Shown here piece after piece: positions 41,110 through 52,444 of a stretch of DNA of 64,000 nucleotides. Numbering within the stretch: position 1 is the first letter of the stretch; each line of letters opens with the position of its first letter. Under the pieces are notes generated by a model. The model made no database searches and had not been told where the DNA came from. It saw nothing but the letters and a program-made list of their open reading frames with translations. This DNA comes from Talpa occidentalis (Eukaryota > Chordata > Mammalia > Eulipotyphla > Talpidae). A program made the translations under genes and the position numbers. The stretch covers positions 8,736,440-8,800,439 of the forward strand of contig NW_023601543.1 in NCBI RefSeq assembly GCF_014898055.3, written 5' to 3'.

Positions 41110-41545
41110 TTTATTGTACATAATTCTCTCAAACTCTCCCTCCATGTTTTTTGGAAATGACTTCTTTTCATCTTTCCTTAAAGCTGCATAGCTTCCATGG
41201 TGTGGATACACCAAACCTTCGTGATTCCATCGTGTGTCAGTGGACAACTAGGCTGCTTCCATATCCTAGCGATTGTAAATCATGCTGTTGTGAACATTGT
41301 GGAACATACAGCATTTTTTGTTCATGGTTCATATCCTGTGGATAGATACCCAAGAGTGGGGTTGCTGGGTCATACGGCAGTTCCATTTTTCATTTCATAA
41401 TGTAAATCCAGATGGCTTTCCGTGATGGCCATACCAGTTTACGTTGCTACCGACAGTGAAACAGGGTTCCTTTTTCCTCTGCATCCTCTCCAACACTTGT
41501 TGTTGGGTGTCTTTTTATTATGTGGCATTGTCACAGTCGTGAGAT
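41110..41545 (-). mobile_element. L1 ORF2 end, antisense
   Basis: AAAGCTGCATAGCTTCCATG, GTGTGGATACACCAAACCTT, GTAAATCATGCTGTTGTGAA, AGATACCCAAGAGTGGGGTT, GCTGGGTCATACGGCAGTTC, CCTCTCCAACACTTGTTGTT. Second L1 in the same antisense orientation, separated from the first by an L2. Confidence 0.88.
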
Positions 41546-41754
41546 GGAATCGCACTGTGCTCTGATGCCACTTCTACTGGAAATTCTACCCCTGCCTGCC
41601 CAGTTTGTATTTGGTGACTTTCTTCTGAAGGCCCATTTCTTTTATGGGTCTTTCCACATGGGCCTGACATAGAGCAGGTGCCCAGGTGCACCTCTGCTGG
41701 GTGTAGACTGTGTACCCTACACCCTGTTATCTGAAATAATCTTTTCACCAAGTT

Positions 41755-41870
41755 CTGGGAAGGCCTTAGAGGTCCTCTACCTAATGCCATCACTTGAATG
41801 ATGAGTAAGTTGAAGCTCAGAGAGGGGAATGGGCAGGGCCAGAGCACCTTGGCCTGCTGCATGTGTCTCT
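41755..41870 (-). mobile_element. MIR fragment
   Basis: GATGAGTAAGTTGAAGCTCA followed by GAGAGGGGAATGGGCAGGGC is the antisense MIR core in diverged form; the left part CCTAATGCCATCACTTGAA fits poorly. Confidence 0.5.
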
Positions 41871-43425
41871 TTACTCCTCTTCCAACTTTATCTTTACTGA
41901 CTCAGACAATTTCCTCCACTCATGTCTGTTTCCCCATCATTGCTAATTTGCACATTGAGATGAATCTTTGGCAGGAAAAAAACCTGTCCATTTCCAGGAC
42001 TTAAAGTGAATATCAGAGAAATAGCTCTCCTGTTGTTGAGACTTTGCAAGCTCTGGCACTGAGAACTACCATCATTGAAGCCGGAGGGGGGTGGGGAAAC
42101 CTTAAAGTGACTTTTCAGCAAATACAGTTTTTAATGATATACATATAATATCGTGTTCTGTTTTATACTCTGATCATGATTAAGAATTTCAAATAGCTCA
42201 GGAAGAATTAAGAAGATTTACACCCACATTATTACTCATAACTACTTAGACCAAAGAAAGAAATCTTTTAAAAAGATGTTTATTGCTTTCATACCGAATG
42301 AGAATCTGAATTAAAATGATTCCCAGCACAATCTTTCGAGTTGAAAGTACATTCAGCAGTTTTCAGAATCCCTTGTAATAACACAATGCTCTGTAATTTC
42401 ATGGAGTTTGTATTTTTTCAAAAAAGATTAGTGGGAAGGCTGTAAACATGAACTTCTTAATCCTTTTCATGCAGCCACTGTCCAGAGTCAGTCTCATTAC
42501 ATTTGCTCCTCACATGGAGCCACGCTGTCTGGGATTGGCTGTGCAGGCTTTGAGATTTGACCTCTTGGCTCCTGAGAATTTACTACAAATAGAACAACTT
42601 TAGTTCTTCAGTCATTTCTGACCCTCAGCTCTAAGGTGGTAAAATGTGATGATCATGTACCAATTTCTGAGAGAGAATTTCTGTAATCCTGAGCATTCAG
42701 AAGTGTTTTTTATGTTAGCTACTGTTAGATGCTCTGCTAGAGAAGATTGTGGACTAGGAAAAGAGGGCCTTGCTGACCCCCACACCCCAAAAATCCCAAA
42801 CACTTCCATTCATTCATTCAGTTATTGAGGCTGGATTGATTACCTCTTAACTCTGTAGTTGTGGGAGGGGATAGTGTACAAACAAAATTTTGCACTTGAA
42901 AATATTCAAGCATGCTGAATTCTACTCTTTATTATTTTTAATTTATGATTTTTTATAACAAGCTGTAATTACCAGTGCCAAGGTCTAGAATTCTAGAACA
43001 GGGCTTACAGTGTTGGAAAGAATATTTCAATACAAAAAACAAACAATATATCACATAATAAACACATAGAGATATGAACGGACAAATGAGCTAAGGCAAT
43101 TCCTTCTACTTAATAAATGTTAGAAATAATGCTTTAAGGACTTGAAATTTTCACTTTGGGGACTTGAAGTTTTTACTAACTCCTGTGTCTGGGGATACTT
43201 CATTGTTGGATCAATAGCCTATAATAAGCCAAACAATGTTATTGTTGTTTGGGATAAGAGGGTTTTGAGAGCATGGCTAAAATCAATTGTGTGGTAGACA
43301 TGGAACTCTCTGAGTTCCTTGAGTCTAATTTCCATGAGTTCTGAGTCTCCTTTTCAAGAGCAAATACAGTGCAGGAGAAATTGCAAGGAAGATTGGGTGG
43401 GGTGGGAAATGCCCTTTGACTGGGC
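41871..43425. other. No recognised feature
   Basis: AT-rich, unassigned. No gene or named repeat. CATTCATTCATTCAG near 42810 is a short tetranucleotide run. Confidence 0.35.
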
Positions 43426-43429
43426 ATCG

Positions 43430-43575
43430 TGAGACTTGGCTTCTGGTTTCATCTCAGTCACTGCTTTCTAGTGTGACCCTGTGCATGTCATGTTGTGAGC
43501 TTCGGTTTCCTCATCTGCGAGCTACAGCCCCAATGCGCTTAATTATAAACTTCGATTTCCAGATACACAGGGTCC
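43430..43575 (+). mobile_element. MIR fragment
   Basis: TTCTGGTTTCATCTCAGTCA, CTGCTTTCTAGTGTGACCCT, GTGCATGTCATGTTGTGAGC, TTCGGTTTCCTCATCTGCGA. Sense MIR core. Confidence 0.75.
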
Positions 43576-44330
43576 CACAGAGGTGCCTTAGAGGTCACTG
43601 AAAGGGGGGGCACTCTGAGACCTCAACCCACATCCCCAACCCCAGTGGTCCATTCTCCACTGGTGTGGACATAGGGACTCTTCTTGGGGTTTCTTTTGAG
43701 TAGAGAGTTCCAGGTACTGAGTGAAACTGAAAAGCTTTAGGCTAAGTGATACCTAAGGATTTTCAGGTTTTTAAGGTTCTATGACATCTGAATAACCAAA
43801 GTGGGTGTCTGTGACATTGTTTAATAGCTAGTGTGTTAGCCAGCCTTAGGGCTGGGGTGACAATGGTAATAGGTGTTCCAACTGTGCTACCTAGCTGTAT
43901 AATGCACCTGGATTATTGTATTCAGTGGAGCTTGGTGATCATCACAGCAAGGGTGAATGTGACTTACCTCATTTTACTATTGAACATTTCTATCTACATG
44001 TGGTATATTTAATGGGGCTCTTATTGCATTTCATCATTCTTCAATAACTAGAATATTTGATTAATCTGTGCATGCCATTCCCCAGCTCTGCCAGGCAGCA
44101 GAAAATGTATTGAATCAGACAGTGAACAATTTGAATTTGGGGCAGTGCTTTTCACACTTACACAGAGGATGTCATGAGAAAGAGCCAGAGAAGAGGTGTG
44201 TGTGTGAGCATTGGTCAGTTTTTTATAGACATATAGTAAAGGCTGATTTATTTGAGGCATAGAGTTATTTCAGGCAATCTGAATTAACTATGACTGAAAA
44301 TGGTGCTTCTGAGCTATTACATTTCCAAGT
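43576..44330. other. No recognised feature
   Basis: Unassigned; nothing seen. Confidence 0.35.
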
Positions 44331-44336
44331 GACTAA

Positions 44337-44362
44337 AACACACACACGCACACACACACACA
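44337..44362 (+). repeat. (CA)n microsatellite
   Basis: Acacacacacgcacacacacacac-type run of about 13 CA units with one CG interruption. Confidence 0.95.
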
Positions 44363-44835
44363 AGAGCAGGAATCTAGATTTTGTGAAAATACACCCAGTA
44401 TCTCCAAGAAAATAAGCTGGAGGCGTATCTCACATTCCATTTTAAAACAGTAGTGGCCTCCCTCTGAGTGACAGTGGTGCTATTAATGCCATTTTACATG
44501 GGGGAGAAAACGTGGTGGTGCTAGTCATGCTTTTTAAGTGCACTTTTCCATTTATTTTCCATTTGTTTATTTACCTATTCATTCCTTTGATTTTGCTTTC
44601 TTCTCTGTCTCTGTAGGTTCTAGTGCTTCTAATATTTGACTACATTCCCCTGTGATCCAAAACATAGACACGGTGGCTGCTGACCCAGAGTAAGGTTCTG
44701 TATGAGGCATTGCTGGGGGTTTAGAGGTGATGAGCTGTGCTTTTTAGTATGCAACCACAATTTGAAAGGTAGTGTTTTGAAGGATTATCATTCTACATGA
44801 GACACTTGTTTAAGGAAACCTAGGGAAAGGCAATT

Positions 44836-44852
44836 TTTTTTTTTTTTTTTTT
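44836..44852 (+). repeat. Poly-T run
   Basis: About 18 T after AAAGGCAA. It may be a reversed A tail, but no partner duplication was found. Confidence 0.6.
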
Positions 44853-45664
44853 GTATTCCAGATGGAAACTGAAGGGAAAGTTTTGAAGGATGCGGGCCCT
44901 GTGCCTCCTTCTGTTACCACACTTTATCTCCTTGATTTGTTAACATATGTCTATTCCTTGTTAGAATGACTGCCTGAAGAGCAGTTTTTTGTCTCATGTG
45001 GGATTCCCAGAACCTAGAGCACTGAACCTAGAGCTGGCTGTGGACTTCATATTCCGGGAATGAAAGGATTCTTATCTATAACTTGGAAGAGGCAGTTATG
45101 GAAAAGTGAAATGCAGTTAGGATTTGTCGCATTATGTCTTCTTTGAAACTTTCATTGATATCTAGGATGAGGAAGATTTTAATTGGGATTTGTGTACTGT
45201 GACAAATAAAGATCTAGATCCCTCCAAAATATTTCTGCCCATCTTATCCCATAGGAAGCCCACACTATTATCCTGACTGCCCATTACACAAATGCACTGA
45301 TCACAGAAATCAGAAGGAATGCCATGGGATTCCAAAACATATTGCCATCTGTGCAATGTATGGCTGAATTATGAAAATTCATTCAGTCAGCAAGATAGAA
45401 ATAACATCTGCACATGCAGACAACAAACACAGACCAGCGTCCCTCTGAAACCCAGCTGCCATTGTGACTCATGGCAAGCTCCCAGCCTGAAAAAGCCAAG
45501 AATAGTAGAACAGAAGCTTCCCTACTCAAGGTGGAGAGCAGAAGAACAGGGGCAGTATGCAAGTCAGTTTTTTGGACACTCCTGAGCAAATGGCTTAACT
45601 CATTCATCTCCATGGACTCAGGTTGGCAGTTGCACAGAGAAGAAGATGAAGGGGGGTGAATGAA

Positions 45665-46100
45665 AGAAACACGTATCAAGTAGACTTTATTCCAGGAATG
45701 CAAGGCTGGCTCAACAATTGGGAATCTATCAATGTCATAGATTTGATACAGAAAATCCATTTCATTAGTAGATACAGCAAACAGAAAATATAGAGTTTTT
45801 AAAATCAAGAATAACCAGGAAAAATAGAACTAGAAAGCTCCTTTCTAAGCATGATGGGGCATTTACCATAACTAATAGTAAACATCATACTAAATGAAAA
45901 AATAAAAGCGGCATTTTCATTAAAAACAGGAATAAGACAGATTCTCCCATTATCAGTATTATTCACCTGTGTTTCAGAATACTCATTAATGGTATCTATC
46001 AAGGAAAAGAAATTAGCTTTATAAAGAGAAAAAAATGACAAAAGGTTAATGGCTTATGCATAAGTATACACTATAAACACTAGAAAATTCAGCTATTGAT
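45665..46100 (+). mobile_element. Old L1 ORF2 fragment
   Basis: GTAGACTTTATTCCAGGAAT, GCAAGGCTGGCTCAACAATT, GGGAATCTATCAATGTCATA, AACATCATACTAAATGAAAA, GGAATAAGACAGATTCTCCC, TTATCAGTATTATTCACCTG. This is the canonical L1 reverse-transcriptase-domain order (gttttatcccaggaatgcaaggctgg...). No frame survives. Confidence 0.88.
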
Positions 46101-46369
46101 GATAGTTCTCTTGGGCTGTATTCATGGATGAGGGAGGGTGATGCTAGCATTTTAAACTTCAGTTTTGTCTGTATTGTCAGAAAGGGTACAATGAACCAAA
46201 CAGATACAAAGTATTACCGTTTTTGCTAGTGCCAAAAAGCCATTGAAATCTAAACAACCCCTTTCCAGAATAGTGGAAAACAAGTCCATTACAGAGGAAG
46301 TAAACTACCTTGCATGAAGCACAGAGTGCTACAGACTGCGCCGAAATCTTTTAATGAATCCTCTCATTC

Positions 46370-46760
46370 AAACCCCTGGAAACCACTAGTTTTTGTGATT
46401 TTGCCTGTTCTGGAAATTGCAGAGGAATGGAACCCTATATAACATGACTTGTTTGTTTAGATTCTTCCCTTAGCATAGTGGTTATAAGAGTTCGCCCATG
46501 TAGCATTCATTTGTATGTCATTCCTCTCTATGGTTGGGTTATATTTCCATTTCCCATTCCCAAATACCAAGCTTTGGTTGCCCATTCATCCATGGTTGGA
46601 CCTTTGAGTTATTTGCAGTTTTGGGGTCTTATGAATTGTGCTGCTACAAACTTTCATGTCAAGTAATTGAATACCTGATTTTGCTTCTTTTGGGTAGATA
46701 ATATCTAGGATGGGAAACTGGTAAAATGGCAACTCTGAGACTAACTTATTGAGAAAACAC
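46370..46760 (-). mobile_element. Old L1 (L1M type), antisense
   Basis: GTTCTGGAAATTGCAGAGGA, CATGACTTGTTTGTTTAGAT, TAAGAGTTCGCCCATGTAGC, TGGTTGGACCTTTGAGTTAT, GGTCTTATGAATTGTGCTGC, TTGGGTAGATAATATCTAGG. ORF2 end, diverged. Confidence 0.75.
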
Positions 46761-46828
46761 CAAAATCTTCACTACACTTGTCGCCTTATAATATAGATAA
46801 GCTCTTCCTGATCAAGAAATATAGCTGA

Positions 46829-46885
46829 GAATTTCACTTGAATAAAAAAAAAAAAAACAAATGTTTTACAATGAAAAAAAAAAAA
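46829..46885 (+). mobile_element. 57-bp retroposed scrap with two A tails
   Basis: A perfect 14-bp target duplication AGAAATATAGCTGA lies at 46815-46828 and 46886-46899. Between them are only GAATTTCACTTGAAT, A14, CAAATGTTTTACAATG and A13. The structure is that of an L1-mediated insertion of the extreme 3' end of a transcript (note the GAATAAA overlap with a poly(A) signal), with a second A tail after a 16-base spacer. Confidence 0.85.
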
Positions 46886-47069
46886 AGAAATATAGCTGAA
46901 TGGATGTCCCCCCTCCCCCGAAATCACTTCCACTTGTAGGATTAGTCACAGATGGGTAAAAAATCAGGAAGATTAATTCAACTGAAGTCCCTTCACACAC
47001 ACTTGTAGGACAGGGAAATGGAGTGCACCCCCTCATCCATCCCCAGGTGGGGCAAGTGGAATCAGTACT

Positions 47070-47225
47070 TGACACCAAGTATTAGGCACAAATTTTTTGA
47101 GGACATATAATGTGCCAGAGAGTGTGATAATCATTGTGGATACTGAAAAAAGGAATATGTTCTGTCCAAGATAGTCTCAGATTCTAAAAACTGAGCAGAG
47201 ATTAAAAAAAAAAAGACACAGTAAT
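47070..47225 (+). mobile_element. Ancient interspersed repeat fragment, family unassigned
   Basis: GAGGACATATAATGTGCCAG, AGAGTGTGATAATCATTGTG, GATACTGAAAAAAGGAATAT, GTTCTGTCCAAGATAGTCTC match the order of the old 'tgtgccaggcactgtgctaggtgctgg' family. Confidence 0.55.
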
Positions 47226-47229
47226 GCAC

Positions 47230-47600
47230 TAATCAGAATCCATGATACATTTAAAAATCCAATTCTCTGAAATACAAATTTAGCATTAGGCAGCGATGTC
47301 TTTCAATGATAAGTGAACCCACTCTCTTATTATGTCAGTTCATAAAATATTTAAAGGGACATGTCCAAAGAATTGCACTTAATTAATTTCAGACGAATGC
47401 TGTACAAAATTGAATAAATTACAGTGGATCATCTGTCTTTTCAAAAATAATATTTAAATTAAGAAACCAAATGGAATCATTAGCTATACTTTATTATTAA
47501 AATCAAATATTTTTTACATAAGTGGATGTTAATAGGTAGGCAGTGTACAATGCAGTAATTACTTTTTATTTGCCAGTTTCGATTTATTGGGGAGGGAAAA
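47230..47600. other. Repeat-free AT-rich block, candidate conserved noncoding element
   Basis: CAGCGATGTCTTTCAATGAT, TTGCACTTAATTAATTTCAG, ACAATGCAGTAATTACTTTT. TAATTA and AATTAATT cores, no transposon signature. Conservation was not tested. Confidence 0.28.
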
Positions 47601-48152
47601 TGCCATCATCTTTAGCACTTAACTCTGTCCCTATACTCCTAAGTGTGGGTATCACCAGTGAATGATTATATCTTCACTTACCCCACTAAACCATTATCAG
47701 GCACTGTCTGGGATTTTATGACTCCTTGTCTAAATGACTCATTTTGTAGGGCTCTACCTCCATATACACAAAACTCACTTTCTGCATTATGGGGTACATG
47801 AGTGGGGGTTATAGAGAATGCCCATCTCTTGCTAAGAATAACTACACTATTGTATAGATAGAGCAGAGCTCTGGCTTTTGAAATGGAAAGAGACACAGGT
47901 AACAATGCCTCTTTCATTGCTCTGTATAAATTGCATTTAAACTCTTAGGTAATGCAAACTTCTAGTTAAATGGCTAAATGCCTGGCTTAGTCTAATACTG
48001 TGATGTAATAGTCTGACAACTCAGTAGTTTTACTCATGTCATAGAATGTTCCAACTACTTCTTCTCTATGATAAGCTACTAAACACCCAAAATAATTTTT
48101 TGAGTGTTTTTCACAGAACGGTGGGCATTATTTTCTTTCTAAAGAATATCTG

Positions 48153-48668
48153 GTTTTGAAACATTAATTCCAAAGGGCACTTGCACCTCTATGTTTATAG
48201 CAGCACTATTTACAATAGCTAAGCTATTGAAACAACCCAAATGCCCAAAATAGATGACTGGATCAAGAAGATGTGGTACATAGACACCATGGAATATTAC
48301 TCAGCATTCAAAAAAGATAAACACATGCAGTTTGCAGCAACATGGATGGAACTAGAAGGGATCATGCTCAGCGAAATAAGTCGGAAAGAAAAAGAAAAAT
48401 ACCAGATGGTCTCACTCATAGCAGGAATTTAGAAAACCTAAATAAGGGACCAGGAAAAAGACTAATTAATACAAAGTAAAAATCAAAAATCAACAAGCAA
48501 CTATAAACCAGAGACACACTACGGGGGGAGGGGCGGGGAGAGGAAGGATTAGGGTCAAAATAAGGGGGGGTACAATTGTATGGGGAATATAACCAAAATG
48601 AAAATGCATACATTGTGCAAAAATGAAAAATGATGTAAGAATTATATAAATTAAAATATTAAAAACAA
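48153..48668 (+). mobile_element. Young L1, 5'-truncated insertion with target duplication
   Basis: Complete 516-bp insertion. Duplication AGAATATCTG (48143-48152 and 48671-48680, with flanking A). It carries the last part of ORF2 (48241-48432 with MPKIDDWIKKMWYID, MEYYSAFKKDKHMQF, ATWMELEGIMLSEIS, ending SLIAGI) and the 3' UTR with a G-rich tract GGGGGGAGGGGCGGGGAGAG, then AAGAATTATATAAATTAAAA and an A-rich end. Its reading frame to the stop is intact, so this copy is recent. Confidence 0.95.
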
Positions 48669-49473
48669 AAAGAATATCTGTTTTTGTGGTCTAGTAGCTA
48701 TGACTTAGACAGATTCTACTGGTGCATTATCCATGTTCTGCATTAAGTTATTAGTAAGTGTTCTGCTGTTTTGTTCAAATGACTGGTTTTACGTTTGATT
48801 AAAATCCATATTGGTGTAGTCAGTCTAATTTAAAAGTACCCATTAGAGTTACCTGAAAAAAAGTTAGGAGCCATGATAGCAATTAGAATGCAGAATCAGT
48901 TACCCAGGCAACCCCTGGCTTCCGCTAAAGTTCCTGGGTTTATGAGGAAGAGGAATGATAAGATGGGGCCAAGCGCAGTACTGAAAACACGCCAGTTAAA
49001 TGCAGGAACACATGTAACAAGTGAAATTTAAGGAAAGTCACCCAGAATATAATTTTCAGTGTCTTTGGGAGAAATCCATCCTGCAGAAGAGCTTCAGATT
49101 GAAATTCTTGTTCCAACGAGTTCACCATATTTGACCCTCAGGGCTTTCGTGCACATGTCCTCTCAGGCGTGCTGTCTCATTCATTCAAATATGTCAAGAC
49201 AGAAAACAGATCTCCCATTCTCTTCCTCATCATAAGAGATTTTTTCAAAAAGCTTTTGTTGGGTCAACATACCGATCTGATGGGTCTGCTGAAGGTGGTC
49301 TGAGCTGTAATCTTGACTCCCCACCCCCACCCCCAACCAGAAGAGATTCTGGTCCTCTTAGCCTTTCATGTCGCCAGTGGAATCTACATTGTATGTCGAG
49401 CTGCTGCGCACACTCTGCCCTCCATCCTAAGTTCCCCTCCCCACACACAAGTAGGGCTCAAGGAGACCGGATT

Positions 49474-49523
49474 TCTTAATTCCTTAGGATTCCTTAATTC
49501 CTTAGGATTCCTTAATTCCTTAC
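49474..49523 (+). repeat. 18-bp minisatellite, 2.8 copies
   Basis: CTTAATTCCTTAGGATTC repeated without change twice at 49474 and 49492, then a partial third copy ending TTACG. The period is a multiple of three, so the overlapping plus-strand frame repeats a FLNSLG unit; this is coincidental. Confidence 0.92.
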
Positions 49524-49779
49524 GTGGTGAGTCTGTAGTTGACTGTGATGCCTGGAGATTGTCTTGGGGTTCCCTGGCAGTTTTAGGGACTGCAGTGATG
49601 ATATGGGGTCCTATATAGCCAGCCTTTGGGGCATGACCAGGACAAGGTACTTAATGTATCTGTGCCTCACCGACCTCACTGTGGAAAGAGAATCATGCCA
49701 GTGCTTTCATTATAGGTCACTCTCAGGATTCAGCGGGATGAAGCACTTGAAAGTCTTTGTCCATTCCCTGCCCCTGTAA

Positions 49780-50080
49780 TGCTCAAACCAAAGAAGGTGG
49801 GGCACAGTAGGGTTCCTCACTGAAAGGTTCCCCACCACCCGATTAAACAAACTGCTCTGGAAAACGATCCGTTGATCCTACTTAGTTTGAAAGTGTCAAC
49901 AGTTGAGCTTTTTGAAAATCATGTGCTCATTCCTAATCTTCTGACATGGGTCTCAATCTTCATTTTCCTCCAGGTACCAAGGGTCACTCAGATATCTGAT
50001 CTGCAGGTGCTCTCTTTGTCCATGATGCCATCTAAGTGAGCCAAGAGACTTGGTTAATGGAGCATGGGATTGATTCATTC
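49780..50080. other. No recognised feature
   Basis: Unassigned; nothing seen. Confidence 0.35.
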
Positions 50081-50084
50081 ACAA

Positions 50085-50215
50085 CATACTGATCCCGTGA
50101 CTATTAGGGCTGATGTGGTGGTACCTGTCGGTTGCTGTTTTAGGGATATTGGGTAAACAAAACAACTTCCCTGCTGTCAAGAAGCTTCTGTTCCACTGAA
50201 GTTGAAATCAGGATA
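50085..50215 (+). mobile_element. Ancient interspersed repeat fragment, family unassigned
   Basis: TGATTCATTCACAACATACT, GGTGGTACCTGTCGGTTGCT, AACAAAACAACTTCCCTGCT, GTCAAGAAGCTTCTGTTCC follow the old 'attcattcaacaaatatttattgag...aacaaaacag...ccctgccctcatggagcttacattc' family. Confidence 0.55.
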
Positions 50216-50534
50216 GCCAGGACTTCTTTTCCAGTCTCCTTGTCTAGCTTTGCCCAACCTCTATCATGATTCTTTTACAAACAACCTTAGTTTTCTGCCA
50301 TTTTCAATTGTTTCTCATTGCTTTTGCTGGAGACCATAGAAGGAAAATGGGAGTTGAAAACCCTGCTTACTTCTTTTTTGGTGAGAACATAATGTTGTCC
50401 CCAAGAACAAGCCTAGCATGGTCCTCATGAAGTCTGGGGAACAAGTCATTTCCAGGCACAGATCACTTTATTCTAGGCTTCAGTGTTTCTGATGGTGTTC
50501 TAAGACCTCTACTGCTTCTCAATGAAAAGGAAAG

Positions 50535-50761
50535 ATCTGGAGTCAGACCCATCTACACCAAACGCCAACTCACTGATCCCCTGCTGTGTGACCTTGGCAA
50601 GTCATTCACCTCTCTGAGCCTTAGTTTCCTCATTTTCACTTAAGGATAATTATCACCATTTTGTAGGGTTGTTGTGAGATTAAAACGAGAGAATGTAAAG
50701 CAGTGAAGATAGGTCTGGCGCCAAGGGCTCAGTAAACATTAGCTGTTATTAGCAGAGCCAC
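50535..50761 (+). mobile_element. MIR, well preserved
   Basis: CTGGAGTCAGACCCATCTAC, CTGCTGTGTGACCTTGGCAA, GTCATTCACCTCTCTGAGCC, TTAGTTTCCTCATTTTCACT, GTAGGGTTGTTGTGAGATTA, CAGTAAACATTAGCTGTTAT. Nearly complete sense MIR. Confidence 0.93.
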
Positions 50762-50960
50762 AGAGCAAGGGATGCCTTGTAGCCAATCTCTGTTTCGAGC
50801 TTCCTAGCTGGTTACCTTTCGCGTATTACTGAATTTTTCTTAGGACTGGCTTCCTTTCTGTAAAATGAAATTTAACATCTACTTATCCACTTGGTTGTTC
50901 TAAGGATTAAAGGAGATCAAATCTTAATGACATTGTGCAGGGCATAGCCCTTCTATTCTC
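50762..50960 (+). mobile_element. MIR, second of a head-to-tail pair
   Basis: GTTACCTTTCGCGTATTACT, GGCTTCCTTTCTGTAAAATG, TTGGTTGTTCTAAGGATTAA, AGGAGATCAAATCTTAATGA. A more diverged sense MIR immediately after the first. Confidence 0.7.
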
Positions 50961-50974
50961 AGGTCTGTCCTTTA

Positions 50975-51360
50975 CTAACAAATATTTTTTCAGGTCTTGT
51001 GTTCAGCCCCAGGGTACCGTGGAGACAGGATCCCTTGTGCTCCTGGAGACAGACAGACAAACTAATTAGGCAAGCACAGATGGTGAGAACATTGGGAAGG
51101 AGACAAGCAGCATGGTTAGAGAGAATAGTGGGTGTCCACTCTGCATTGAAGGACCAGGCGGGACTTCTGTTGAGAAATGACCCCTGAATTTAAGTCTCCA
51201 TGACAGGCAGCAACGAACAAGGAAAAGCATTTCTGCCAGAAAATGGCATGTGGCGAGGTCCTGATGCAGGAAGAGCACAGCCTGTTCAAAGAGCCAAAAG
51301 AAGCCTGATGGACTATTTTGAAAGAATATACCTTGCCTTCCTTTGGAAGAGTAAGGGAGA
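50975..51360 (+). mobile_element. Ancient interspersed repeat, family unassigned, longer copy
   Basis: TTTACTAACAAATATTTTTT, CTTGTGTTCAGCCCCAGGGT, CAGACAGACAAACTAATTAG, AAGGAAAAGCATTTCTGCCA, GGCATGTGGCGAGGTCCTGA, TGCAGGAAGAGCACAGCCTG. The order matches '...gggaagagcattccaggcaga...gcaaaggccctgaggcaggaa...' of the same old family. Confidence 0.6.
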
Positions 51361-51960
51361 GCTATTGACATTATCAAATATTCTTAGCGAGGTCAAGGGA
51401 GTGGGTAGGTGGTCTTGGTAAGCTTTCCACAAATAATTTAAGTGTCTTCATCTCTGGGGGTCCCAACGGGAAACAGGAGGTACACCCAGAGGAGTCATTA
51501 ATGGGTCATTTAATGAAGGGACTCTTTACTTGGCTGTAGTCAGGGTTTAGAGTTAATGGTTAAGGGAAACCATTAGTGGAGGGGGAAGCATCTAGGGCAT
51601 GCAATAGCAGGGAGCATTGTCACCGCCGCTTCAGTTTCGATGAAGCTCATGGGGGGCTAGTTAACCAGTATGGAGAGAGCAGTGGACATTTGGAGAAGGC
51701 CTCCTAACAGACCTGTGGCCTTTGGTGGAGGGCAGCAGGCATGACCCCCCCTGTAGCCCAGCATCAAGGAATTAGGCGATGGCAACACATACTCTGTCCA
51801 CATTCACTGTTGCCAGTGCCTCCTCATGGCCAAACCCAACTGGAAGCCAAAGGGGAAGGTGGCAGGATGAATGTGGCCCATCAAGAACAGTCTTTGGGAG
51901 CACAGGTCCGAGTGAAGAGGGATGCGGCATAGCTCTAGAGAGACAAGTGGGGACTCTCCA
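51361..51960. other. Unassigned, perhaps an old LTR piece at 51430-51620
   Basis: CAACGGGAAACAGGAGGTAC, GTCATTTAATGAAGGGACTC have the texture of an old repeat but cannot be named. No gene. Confidence 0.3.
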
Positions 51961-51984
51961 GCATAATAATGTGTTTCCGTGCTA

Positions 51985-52432
51985 GTAAGCTGAATCATGC
52001 CCCAGAAAGATGTGGACCCCTGAACCCTGGAACATATGAATATATTACTTTTCGAGTTAAAGGAGACGTTGCACCTGTGATTAAGTTTAGGACTCGGGAT
52101 ATTATCTTAGATTATCTCAGTGGGCCCAATGTAATCATAAAGGTCTTTATAAAGGAATGGGGGAGGCAGGATAAGGAGACGCGAAATCTGATGCAGAGGT
52201 CAGAATGTTATGCAGCTGTGAGCCAAGGAATGTGGACAGCCACAGCTGGAAGAATTAAGGAAATGATTCTCTCCTAGAATTTCCAGATTAACACCACAGG
52301 CACCTTGACTGTAGTCCAATGAGGCCTTTTTAGAATTTTGCCTTCCAGAACTACAATGGAATGAATTTGTGTTGTTTTTAGACACTAAGTTTCTAGTCAT
52401 TATTTTTCAGCAGCAGTAGGAAACTAATATAG
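51985..52432 (+). mobile_element. MLT1-type MaLR (ERVL) solo LTR
   Basis: AGCTGAATCATGCCCCAGAA, AGATGTGGACCCCTGAACCC, ATATGAATATATTACTTTTC, GATTAAGTTTAGGACTCGGG, CAGTGGGCCCAATGTAATCA, TGTGAGCCAAGGAATGTGGA, CACCTTGACTGTAGTCCAAT, GAATTTGTGTTGTTTTTAGA, GTAGGAAACTAATATAG. The text is in canonical order end to end for a MaLR LTR of about 450 bases. Short remnant frames in it are not genes. Confidence 0.92.
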
Positions 52433-52444
52433 AAATCCTCTTTC

